DNA from: Alphaproteobacteria bacterium
Lineage (GTDB): Bacteria; Pseudomonadota; Alphaproteobacteria; CACIAM-22H2
Reading direction: 5' to 3'
DNA length: 13,764 bases
NCBI GenBank assembly: GCA_016869415.1
Contig: VGEI01000050.1
Span: 1 to 13,764, forward strand
Part shown: piece after piece, positions 6,302 to 12,405 of the stretch
How positions within the stretch are numbered: position 1 is the first letter of the stretch
Layout: each line of letters opens with the position of its first letter
The notes under the pieces: model-generated
The model's input: the letters and a program-made list of their open reading frames with translations, nothing else
What the model was told of the DNA's origin: nothing
Database searches by the model: none
Translations under genes and position numbers: made by a program

Positions 6302-6967
6302 TTGCCCGCGAACGACAAGCTCATCTTGGCCCTGCCGAACGGCCGTATCCTCGGCGAAGTCTTGCCGCTGCTGCGCCGCGCCGGCGTTGAGCCCGAGCCC
6401 GAGTTCGACGATCCCAAGACGCGCAAGCTGCAGTTCACGACGAGCCACCCTGGCCTCGATATCATCCGCGCTCGCAGTTTCGACGTCACGACATTCGTTG
6501 CTTTCGGCGCAGCCCATCTGGGTATCGCCGGCAACGACGTGCTGATGGAATTCGACTACGCCGAGATCTATGCGCCGCTCGACCTGGAGATCGGCAGATG
6601 CCGGATCTCGGTAGCCGAGCCCGTGGAACTCGCGGGCCACGACGATCCGCGGACCTGGAGCCACATACGCATCGCCACCAAGTATCCGCGCATCGCGCGG
6701 CAGCATTTTGCCGCCCGCGGCGTGCAGGCCGAATGCATCAAGCTGAACGGAGCCATCGAGCTGGCGCCGACGTTGGGTCTCTGCAGACGCATCGTCGACC
6801 TGGTGTCGACCGGCGCCACGCTCAAGGCAAACGGGCTGGTCGAGGTCGAACACATCGCCGACGTGACGTCGCGCTTCATCGTCAACCGGGCGGCACTGAA
6901 GACGCGGCATGCCGAGGTCGCGCCGTGGATCGAGCGCGTCGCTGCCGAGGTCGCTCGTGCCGCGTGA
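6302..6967 (+). CDS. hisG: ATP phosphoribosyltransferase, short form (catalytic subunit)
   Basis: HisG condenses ATP with PRPP in the first step of histidine synthesis. At 221 residues this is the short form, which lacks the C-terminal regulatory domain and in known cases works as a hetero-octamer with HisZ. No hisZ is in the window, so it must lie elsewhere. The N-terminus reads LILALPNGRILGEVLPLL. The PRPP-binding loop D-L-V-S-T-G-A-T is at residues 166-173, followed by KANGL. The start is a TTG at 6302 with GGAG 11 bases upstream, 48 bases after the DUF2948 stop; no ATG is available near the conserved N-terminus. The end overlaps the hisD start by 11 bases. Confidence 0.95.
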   Translation: MPANDKLILALPNGRILGEVLPLLRRAGVEPEPEFDDPKTRKLQFTTSHPGLDIIRARSFDVTTFVAFGAAHLGIAGNDVLMEFDYAEIYAPLDLEIGRCRISVAEPVELAGHDDPRTWSHIRIATKYPRIARQHFAARGVQAECIKLNGAIELAPTLGLCRRIVDLVSTGATLKANGLVEVEHIADVTSRFIVNRAALKTRHAEVAPWIERVAAEVARAA

Positions 6968-8285
6968 TCGGTTTCCAGCCTCCGATGGCCCCCGGCGCTT
7001 AGATGCGCGCAGCCCGGACTTCGCCGAGGCTTTCGCGGGCTTGCTCGCTGCGCGCGAAGAGACGGCGGCGGATGTCGATGGCGTGGTCACAGCGATACTC
7101 GGCGATGTGCGCCGCCGCGGCGATTCGGCTCTGCTTCACTACACGAACCAATTCGACCGCGTCGCCTTAAAGGCTGTGGACCTGCGCGTGGGGGCGCCGG
7201 AAATCGATGCTGCCGTGGCGCTAGTCCCCAGGAAGACGCTGGCGGCACTGCGTCTCGCGGCCAATCGCATCCGCGACTATCACCGGCGTCAGATGCCCAA
7301 GGCCCTGTCGTATCGCGACCGTGCCGGCTTGCGCCTGGGTGTGCGTTGGACGCCCGTGGACAGCGCCGGTCTCTACGTGCCGGGCGGGCTTGCCGCCTAC
7401 CCGAGCTCGGTCCTGATGAACGCGGTGCCGGCCAAGGTGGCCGGCGTGCGCCGTCTGGTGATGACCGTGCCTGCACCCGACGGCCGGCTTAACCCGCTGG
7501 TGCTCGCCGCCGCCAGGATCGCCAAGGTCGACGAGGTTTATCGCGTCGGCGGAGCGCAGGCGATCGCGGCCCTGGCTTATGGCACGGCGACGATTGCCGC
7601 CGTCGACAAGATTACCGGCCCTGGGAACGCCTACGTCGCCGCGGCCAAGCGCATGGTCTTCGGCACCGTGGGCATCGACATGATCGCCGGACCGTCCGAG
7701 GTCGTGATCGTCGCTGACCGGCGCAACGATCCGCGCTGGATAGCTGCCGATCTACTAGCCCAAGCCGAGCATGGCGGAGGAGCCCAGTCGCTTCTCATCA
7801 CGGACGATGCTGCTTTCGCTGACAGTGTCGCCACCGCCGTCGAGGCTGAGCTCACCACTCTGCCGCGCGCTGCCATCGCCGGGGAGGGCTGGCGGCGTCA
7901 TGGGGCCATCATTGTCGTCGGCAGGCTTTCCGAGGCGCCTGCCTTGGTCAATCGCCTGGCGCCCGAGCATCTGCAGCTGGCGGTCGAGCAGCCCGAAGCG
8001 ATGGCCAGGCGTATCCGTCATTCCGGGGCGATCTTCCTGGGTCGCTTCACCCCGGAAGCCCTCGGTGACTATCTGGCCGGTCCGAATCACGTCCTGCCGA
8101 CGTCAGGCACCGCGCGATTCTCGTCAGGCCTGGGGGTCTACGATTTCCTCAAGCGCACATCGATCATCGGCAGCGAGCGAGGGGGCCTGCAGCGCCTGGG
8201 GCCTGCCACGATTGCTCTCGCCGAGGCCGAAGGCCTCGACGCGCACGCGCGCTCGATCGCCGTGCGCCTCCCGGCCCGCCGCTAG
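6957..8285 (+). CDS. hisD: histidinol dehydrogenase
   Basis: HisD oxidises L-histidinol to L-histidine in two NAD-dependent steps, the end of the pathway. It is 442 residues, within the family range. The predicted zinc ligands are all present: Gln269 and His272 (QAEHGGG), Asp371 (GDYLAGPNH) and His430 (LDAHARS). So is the catalytic Glu337-His338 pair (LAPEHLQL). The NAD/active-site block GGAQAIAALAYGT and the signature DKITGPGNAYVAAAK are intact. I chose GTG 6957 because GAGG lies 6 bases upstream inside hisG; the 11-base overlap with hisG suggests coupled translation. A longer frame into hisG has no support. The usual 'RLDARSPDF' N-terminal block begins 14 residues in. Confidence 0.97.
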   Translation: MPRDRFPASDGPRRLDARSPDFAEAFAGLLAAREETAADVDGVVTAILGDVRRRGDSALLHYTNQFDRVALKAVDLRVGAPEIDAAVALVPRKTLAALRLAANRIRDYHRRQMPKALSYRDRAGLRLGVRWTPVDSAGLYVPGGLAAYPSSVLMNAVPAKVAGVRRLVMTVPAPDGRLNPLVLAAARIAKVDEVYRVGGAQAIAALAYGTATIAAVDKITGPGNAYVAAAKRMVFGTVGIDMIAGPSEVVIVADRRNDPRWIAADLLAQAEHGGGAQSLLITDDAAFADSVATAVEAELTTLPRAAIAGEGWRRHGAIIVVGRLSEAPALVNRLAPEHLQLAVEQPEAMARRIRHSGAIFLGRFTPEALGDYLAGPNHVLPTSGTARFSSGLGVYDFLKRTSIIGSERGGLQRLGPATIALAEAEGLDAHARSIAVRLPARR

Positions 8286-8295
8286 GGTCGCGGGC

Positions 8296-8772
8296 ATGGA
8301 TCCGTCACGCCAGCGGATCGCCAAGATCGAGCTCGACGAGCGCACCGTCGTGCGCCGGAATCCGGACGTCGAGCATGAGCGTGCGGTCGCCATCTTCGAT
8401 TTGCTCGAGGAAAACTCCTTCGCCCTGGCGGGCGACGACCGGGGACCGTACCAGCTTCACCTCGGGATCGAGGAGAACCGGCTGGTCTTCGATGTCCGCT
8501 CGCGGGACGGCGCGCCGTGCGAGCGGATCCAGATCGCGCTCAGTGCCTTCCGCACGGTCGTGAAAGACTATTTCACGGTCTGTGAGACCTACTACGAAGC
8601 CATCAAGCGCTCTAGCCCCAGCCAGATCGAGGCGCTCGACATGGGGCGCCGCTCTCTTCACAACGAGGGGTCCGAGCTGCTGCGGGACCGCCTGAAGGAT
8701 CGGGTCGAGCTCGACTTCAATACGGCCCGGCGCCTGTTCACCCTCATCTGCGTGCTTCACATCCGGGCCTGA
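8296..8772 (+). CDS. UPF0262 family protein
   Basis: A 158-residue protein with the conserved UPF0262 blocks: RIAKIELDERTVVRRNPDVEHERAVAIFDLLEEN near the N-terminus, then LxIxEENRLVFDVR, and AFRTVVKDYFTVCETYYEAIKR. It ends in LDFNTARRLFTLICVLHIRA. The function is unknown; the family is alphaproteobacterial and consistently sits between hisD and a low-molecular-weight phosphatase gene, as here. The start is ATG 8296, 10 bases after the hisD stop, with a weak ribosome binding site, so it is probably translated from the shared transcript. No membrane segment is seen. Confidence 0.93.
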   Translation: MDPSRQRIAKIELDERTVVRRNPDVEHERAVAIFDLLEENSFALAGDDRGPYQLHLGIEENRLVFDVRSRDGAPCERIQIALSAFRTVVKDYFTVCETYYEAIKRSSPSQIEALDMGRRSLHNEGSELLRDRLKDRVELDFNTARRLFTLICVLHIRA

Positions 8773-8783
8773 GCGGGACCGCC

Positions 8784-9215
8784 ATGGCCTTGCCGGGAAG
8801 CGTTCTGTTCGCCTGCACCATGAACTCGATCCGCTCACCCATGGCGGAGGCCCTGTTGAAGCACATCCACGGCCGCCGCATCTTTGTCGATTCGGTGGGG
8901 TTGCGCGCCGCGCCCGTCGATCCCCTGGCAGTGGAAGTTATGAGTGAGATCGGCATCGATTTGCGGGGCCATAGGGCAAAGACGTTCGACGATCTGGCCG
9001 ACTCGTCTTTCGACGTGATCGTGACGCTGTCGCCCGAAGCACAGCACCGCGCCGTCGAGATGACCCGCATCATGGCTTGCGATGTGGAGTACTGGCAGAC
9101 GTTCGATCCGACCATCGCCGAAGGCAGCCGCGAGCAGCGGCTTGCCTCGTATCGCCAGGTCCGCGACTATCTCGCTGCACGTCTGCGGGAGCGTTTCCCG
9201 GCACCACCGGGTTGA
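8784..9215 (+). CDS. low-molecular-weight protein tyrosine phosphatase-like protein
   Basis: A 143-residue protein of the LMW-PTP/arsenate reductase superfamily. The P-loop C-T-M-N-S-I-R-S begins at Cys11 and matches CX5R(S), with Cys11 as nucleophile and Arg17 binding phosphate. The general-acid Asp lies in TFDPT (Asp108). Members are also annotated as ArsC-type arsenate reductases, but the extra redox cysteines of thioredoxin-coupled ArsC are not in evidence here (the only other Cys, in IMACDVEY, is not in the usual place), so phosphatase-like activity is more likely. The substrate is unknown. It lies 11 bases after UPF0262 and 5 bases before maf, clearly within the same operon. Confidence 0.88.
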   Translation: MALPGSVLFACTMNSIRSPMAEALLKHIHGRRIFVDSVGLRAAPVDPLAVEVMSEIGIDLRGHRAKTFDDLADSSFDVIVTLSPEAQHRAVEMTRIMACDVEYWQTFDPTIAEGSREQRLASYRQVRDYLAARLRERFPAPPG

Positions 9216-9220
9216 CCTCG

Positions 9221-9805
9221 ATGCCTGACTCCTTTTCCGCCGAGTTGATCCTGGCCTCCGCCTCGCCAAGGCGGCGCGATCTCCTGGCCCAGATCGGCCT
9301 GCAGCCGCGCGTCGTGGCGGCGGAGATCGACGAAGCGCCGTTGCCGCGTGAGTTGCCGGCGGCGCATGTCGGGCGGCTGGCGCGGGCCAAAGCAGCTCGT
9401 GTCGCGGCTGCGAATCCCGGCGCTATCGTCCTGGCCGCGGACACGGCCGTGGCCTGCGGCCGCCGGATTCTGCCGAAGGCCGATGAAGAGCCACAGGCGC
9501 GGGCCTGCCTTGCTCTCCTGTCGGGGCGCCGGCATCGCGTGTACGGCGGAATCTGCGTCCTGGCCCCGAACGGTCGAATTGCCGAGCGCGTCGTGGTGAC
9601 CTCGGTCGGTTTCCGGCGGCTGACCGACGCCGATATCGAGCGCTACATCGCGGCAGGCGAATGGCAGGGCAAGGCCGGCGGCTACGCCATCCAGGGACGC
9701 GCGGCGGCGTTCGTGCGCAGCCTCAACGGCTCCTACACCAATGTCGTCGGGCTCGATCTCCATACCGCCGCATCGTTGCTCCGGGGTGTGGGGATGGGCG
9801 TCTGA
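9221..9805 (+). CDS. maf: Maf-like nucleoside triphosphate pyrophosphatase
   Basis: Maf proteins hydrolyse non-canonical or excess nucleoside triphosphates (dTTP, UTP or modified pyrimidines, depending on subfamily) to monophosphate and pyrophosphate, and are linked to control of septum formation. At 194 residues it is the usual size. The N-terminal signature ASASPRRRDLL (from Ala12), the catalytic Asp74 in LAADTAVACG, and the late EWQGKAGGYAIQGRAAAFV with SYTNVVGLDL are all present. The ATG at 9221 lies 5 bases after the phosphatase stop with only a weak ribosome binding site. Its TGA ends at 9805, and the stop of the convergent oxidoreductase begins at 9806, with no space for a terminator. 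Confidence 0.95.
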   Translation: MPDSFSAELILASASPRRRDLLAQIGLQPRVVAAEIDEAPLPRELPAAHVGRLARAKAARVAAANPGAIVLAADTAVACGRRILPKADEEPQARACLALLSGRRHRVYGGICVLAPNGRIAERVVVTSVGFRRLTDADIERYIAAGEWQGKAGGYAIQGRAAAFVRSLNGSYTNVVGLDLHTAASLLRGVGMGV

Positions 9806-10777
9806 TTAGCGCACCGCTGCCGCTGCACCGCTGGCGATCGAGGCGCTCATGGCCTCCAGCACGGCCACACCGTTGACGATGTCCGCCGGCGGGATCAGGA
9901 AGGGTTGCCGGGCGGCAACCGCGTCGGCGAAGGCCTCGAGCTCGGCCCGCTCCTTGTCGACCGCTGGGAAGGAATGGCTGGCCGCGGGACCTTCCATGCC
10001 GCGCCGGACCAGCTCGGTGTCGCCGCGCATCTCAAGCCACCCGGCCGAGCCGAAGACATGGATGCGCCAGAACTCCGCGGTGGCATGAAGGCTGCCGAGA
10101 TAGCCGGTTGCCCCTCCGGCGAAGCGCAACATCAGCGACGTCGTGTCGTCGATGTCGACGGAAAGCTTCCGGCGAATGCTGGTGGCGAAGACACTGGCGG
10201 CGGGCCCGGCAATGTGGATCATGGCGTCGAGCGCATGCACGCCGCGGGCGGTCATGGCGCCGCCAGGACTCTCACTGCGCTCGGCACGCCACGCGCCCGG
10301 CTTCAGCTGGTAGCCGGAGCCGCCGGAGAACTGCCCTTCGATGTGCAGGACATCGCCGATTTCTCCCGCCTTGAGACGCCGCATGAGATCGAGGAACGAC
10401 GGCGCATAGCGGCGGTTGAAGCCGACCCCGAGGGTGACGCCCGCACTCTGGCAGACGGCGACCGCGCTTTCGGCGCTGGCCCGTGTGAGGGTGAAGGGCT
10501 TCTCGACGAAGACATGCTTGCCGGCCTCGGCAGCCTGCACGGTCTGCCGATGATGCTGCGAATGCGGTGTCGCCAGAACCACGGCGCCGACTGCCGTATC
10601 CGCAAGCACGTCCTCGTAGCGGGACGTCAGGGAGATGCCGGTCTTCTCGGCAAAGTCACGGCGCGCCGACGGGTCGCGGGAGATCCCGCGGGTGAAGCGG
10701 ATCTTCGTGCTGCCCTGCACGGATTCGACGAGGCGCAGTCCCCAGCGTCCCAGCCCATAGATCGCGGCATTCAGCAT
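9806..10777 (-). CDS. Gfo/Idh/MocA family NAD(P)-dependent oxidoreductase
   Basis: A 323-residue protein with an N-terminal Rossmann fold (Y-G-L-G-R-W-G, residues 7-13), the hallmark E-K-P motif (VFVEKPFT, Glu92-Lys93-Pro94) and a C-terminal alpha/beta domain with ARGVHALDAMIHIAG, where the GVHxxD segment normally carries catalytic His and Asp. Members reduce or oxidise sugars, inositols or related polyols; the substrate cannot be told here. I start at ATG 10777, just before the Rossmann strand, with AGGCGGGGG upstream; a longer frame to 10852 adds a non-conserved Arg/Ala tail. It is read against the surrounding operon, tail to tail with maf (no gap) and head to head with the RNase gene (86 bases). 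It looks like an accessory gene placed inside a conserved block. Confidence 0.92.
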   Translation of the reverse strand: MLNAAIYGLGRWGLRLVESVQGSTKIRFTRGISRDPSARRDFAEKTGISLTSRYEDVLADTAVGAVVLATPHSQHHRQTVQAAEAGKHVFVEKPFTLTRASAESAVAVCQSAGVTLGVGFNRRYAPSFLDLMRRLKAGEIGDVLHIEGQFSGGSGYQLKPGAWRAERSESPGGAMTARGVHALDAMIHIAGPAASVFATSIRRKLSVDIDDTTSLMLRFAGGATGYLGSLHATAEFWRIHVFGSAGWLEMRGDTELVRRGMEGPAASHSFPAVDKERAELEAFADAVAARQPFLIPPADIVNGVAVLEAMSASIASGAAAAVR

Positions 10778-10863
10778 ACGCACCCCCGCCTGGAGCGGCC
10801 GCGAGAGAGCCGCCGCATCGCGAGCCTTGCCAAGGAGCGCGCCGCGCGTCAACAGTGCCGGCC

Positions 10864-11982
10864 ATGGTCGACGAGATTCTCATCGAATCCACCGGCCCGT
10901 CGCTGCGTGCGGCGGCGGTGGCCGGCGGCGAGCTGGTGGAGTTCGCGGAGGAACCGCGCCGGCGGGAGGGTGCGCCGGGAAGCCTCTACGTCGGCCGTGT
11001 GCTGCGGCATGTAGCGGCGCTGCGCGGCGCGTTCGTCGATCTCGGTCTTGAGAAGCCGGCGCTGCTCGATGTGAACAAGGACGTGCCATCCGAGGGCAGT
11101 ATCGTGACGGTCCAGGTCGTCGAGACAGCCGCCGGAGATAAGGGCGCGCGGGTGTCCCGGCGCCTGGCATTGGAGGGTTGCTATGTCGTGTTCATCCCCG
11201 GCGGCAAGGGCATTTCGGTCTCCCGGCGGGTGAACGGCGAGGGCGCCCGCCGCCGTCTGCAGGAGGCCGCCGCTGCCGGTAAGCAGGCCGGCGAAGGGCT
11301 GGTCGTGCGCGCCGCGGCTTGGGGCGCGGATGCCAGGGCGGTCGCCGCGGAGATCGCCAGCTTGCGCCGGCGCTGGAGGGTGATCGCCGGCGCTTTGAAA
11401 AATGCACAGCCGCCCGCCTGCATAGCCGACGACGGCGACGGCCTGGTCCGTCTCCTGCGCCGCTTCGCCGCCGCGCCGCGTTTCGTCTTCGACGACCGGG
11501 CGCTCGCGCGTATGGCGGAACGCGCCGCCGCCCGCCTCGGGCTGTCACCGGCGGTCGAGGCGGAGGAGGGCGCGCGGCTCTTCGAGCGTCACGGGATTGC
11601 CGACATTCTGGCCTCGGCGCAGCTCACCGAGCTGACGCTGCCCTCGGGCGGGCGCCTGCACGTCGAGACAGCGGCGGCAGTCACGGCGATCGATGTCGAC
11701 AGCGCCTCGGCAGTCAATGGAGCTGACGCTGCCCTGCTTACCAACCTTGAGGCGGCTGTCGAGATCGGGCGGCAGATACGGCTGCGAGATCTAGGAGGTG
11801 TCATCGTCGTCGATTTCCTGAAGACACCGGCCCGGACGACCCGTGGGCGCGTCGAGGCTGCACTTCGCCGCGCGTTGGCACCCGATCCGGTGCCGGTTCA
11901 GCTGCTGGGTTGGACCAGGGCCGGGCTTTTCGAGATCATCCGTACGCGAACCCGCGCGGTCATGAGCGGTGAGATGACATGA
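10864..11982 (+). CDS. rng: short ribonuclease E/G family protein
   Basis: A single-strand-specific endoribonuclease of the RNase E/G family, 372 residues and thus shorter than E. coli RNase G (about 490). An N-terminal S1-like region (GSLYVGRVLRHVAALRGAFVDLGLEKPALL) is followed by the RNase H-like and DNase I-like core. The catalytic metal-binding aspartates are Asp277 in TAIDVDS and Asp317 in VIVVDF; TNLEAAVEIGRQIRLRDLGG is intact. The protein ends soon after FEIIRTRTR, so the CPxC zinc-link and dimerisation region is missing. The 5'-monophosphate sensor, R-T in E. coli RNase E, reads R149-A150. ATG 10864 gives the typical opening MVDEILIES; a GTG at 10855 is the alternative, and neither has a good ribosome binding site. 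The stop overlaps the yacG start (ATGA). Short paralogues beside yacG are usual in Alphaproteobacteria. Confidence 0.92.
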   Translation: MVDEILIESTGPSLRAAAVAGGELVEFAEEPRRREGAPGSLYVGRVLRHVAALRGAFVDLGLEKPALLDVNKDVPSEGSIVTVQVVETAAGDKGARVSRRLALEGCYVVFIPGGKGISVSRRVNGEGARRRLQEAAAAGKQAGEGLVVRAAAWGADARAVAAEIASLRRRWRVIAGALKNAQPPACIADDGDGLVRLLRRFAAAPRFVFDDRALARMAERAAARLGLSPAVEAEEGARLFERHGIADILASAQLTELTLPSGGRLHVETAAAVTAIDVDSASAVNGADAALLTNLEAAVEIGRQIRLRDLGGVIVVDFLKTPARTTRGRVEAALRRALAPDPVPVQLLGWTRAGLFEIIRTRTRAVMSGEMT

Positions 11983-12191
11983 CCGACAAGCTGGTGATGT
12001 TTCCCCAGCGGCGCGCACGCAAGCGGAAATGCCCGGTTTGCGGACACCCGCCCCTGGCCGGAAGCGAACCGTTCTGCTCGAGGCGTTGCGCCGACGAGGA
12101 TCTTCGACGTTGGTTGACCGGGGGATACCGCATCCCGGCCAACGAGCCCTCGGACCCAGATGCCGGTGACCCGGAACCCCGTCGGGAATGA
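11979..12191 (+). CDS. yacG: DNA gyrase inhibitor YacG (zinc-binding)
   Basis: A 70-residue zinc protein. Four cysteines form CPVC (Cys18, Cys21) and CSRRC (Cys33, Cys37), followed by the conserved ADEDLRRWLTGGYRIP. The E. coli homologue binds the GyrB C-terminal domain and blocks DNA binding by gyrase. The C-terminal tail is acidic and proline-rich, as in relatives. The ATG at 11979 overlaps the RNase stop by four bases, so translation is probably coupled. The link between YacG and the RNase is positional only. Confidence 0.94.
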   Translation: MTDKLVMFPQRRARKRKCPVCGHPPLAGSEPFCSRRCADEDLRRWLTGGYRIPANEPSDPDAGDPEPRRE

Positions 12192-12204
12192 CCGGCCCGG
12201 CCGC

Positions 12205-12233
12205 TGGACAGCCCGGGGCGATTTCTCTATAAG
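12205..12233 (+). promoter_or_regulatory. promoter of tRNA-Phe
   Basis: TGGACA (12205-12210) and TATAAG (12228-12233) are separated by exactly 17 bases, which is near consensus for the housekeeping sigma factor. The bases just after the -10 box are CGGCGGG, a GC-rich discriminator of the kind found at stable-RNA promoters under stringent control. Transcription would start near 12240, about 30 bases before the tRNA 5' end. This suggests tRNA-Phe is not dependent on read-through from yacG. Confidence 0.7.
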
Positions 12234-12271
12234 CGGCGGGTCCGTCAGGACATTCCCATACAAGGCGATGG

Positions 12272-12347
12272 GCCCAGGTAGCTCAGTTGGTAGAGCATGC
12301 GACTGAAAATCGCAGTGTCGCTGGTTCAATTCCGGCCCTGGGCACCA
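12272..12347 (+). tRNA. tRNA-Phe (anticodon GAA)
   Basis: A complete 76-base cloverleaf can be folded by hand. The acceptor stem is GCCCAGG/CCTGGGC, U8-A9 follow, and the D arm is GCTC-AGTTGGTA-GAGC. The anticodon stem is TGCGA/TCGCA with loop CTGAAAA and anticodon GAA at 12305-12307. The T arm is GCTGG-TTCAATT-CCGGC. The discriminator base is A and CCA is encoded (12345-12347). It decodes UUC and UUU. Its place after yacG is conserved in many Alphaproteobacteria. Confidence 0.98.
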
Positions 12348-12353
12348 TTCTTC

Positions 12354-12366
12354 CAGACGCGGTCTG
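12354..12366 (+). other. short hairpin just after tRNA-Phe
   Basis: CAGAC (12354-12358), loop GCG, GTCTG (12362-12366). The stem is 5 base pairs and no T-run follows, so it is a poor intrinsic terminator. It could help 3' processing of the tRNA precursor. Without a strong terminator, transcripts may continue into the polymerase gene at 12406. Confidence 0.3.
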
Positions 12367-12378
12367 CTGATAAGCTTC

Positions 12379-12396
12379 CCTAGCCGATCGGCTGGG
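12379..12396 (+). promoter_or_regulatory. dinB: hairpin overlapping the dinB ribosome binding site
   Basis: CCTAGCC (12379-12385), loop GATC, GGCTGGG (12390-12396) can form seven pairs with one G-U. The 3' arm includes the first three bases of GGGAG (12394-12398), the likely ribosome binding site, 7 bases before the ATG at 12406. The structure could reduce initiation of the polymerase. This is a hand-folded prediction. Confidence 0.4.
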
Positions 12397-12405
12397 AGTC
12401 GAGCG

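Noticed and set aside
6152..7090. A 312-residue leftward open frame across hisG and the hisD start
   Set aside because: It is antisense to two well-supported histidine genes and has no family motif; long shadow frames are common in GC-rich genomes.
9905..11014. A 369-residue rightward open frame across the oxidoreductase and the RNase start
   Set aside because: The opposite strand carries a clear Gfo/Idh/MocA protein with Rossmann and EKP motifs; this frame has no recognisable domain.
12348..12405. Possible LexA/SOS box before dinB
   Set aside because: I looked for GTTC-N7-GTTC and CTGT-N8-ACAG and found neither; the GTTC in the tRNA T-arm is unpaired with a second half.
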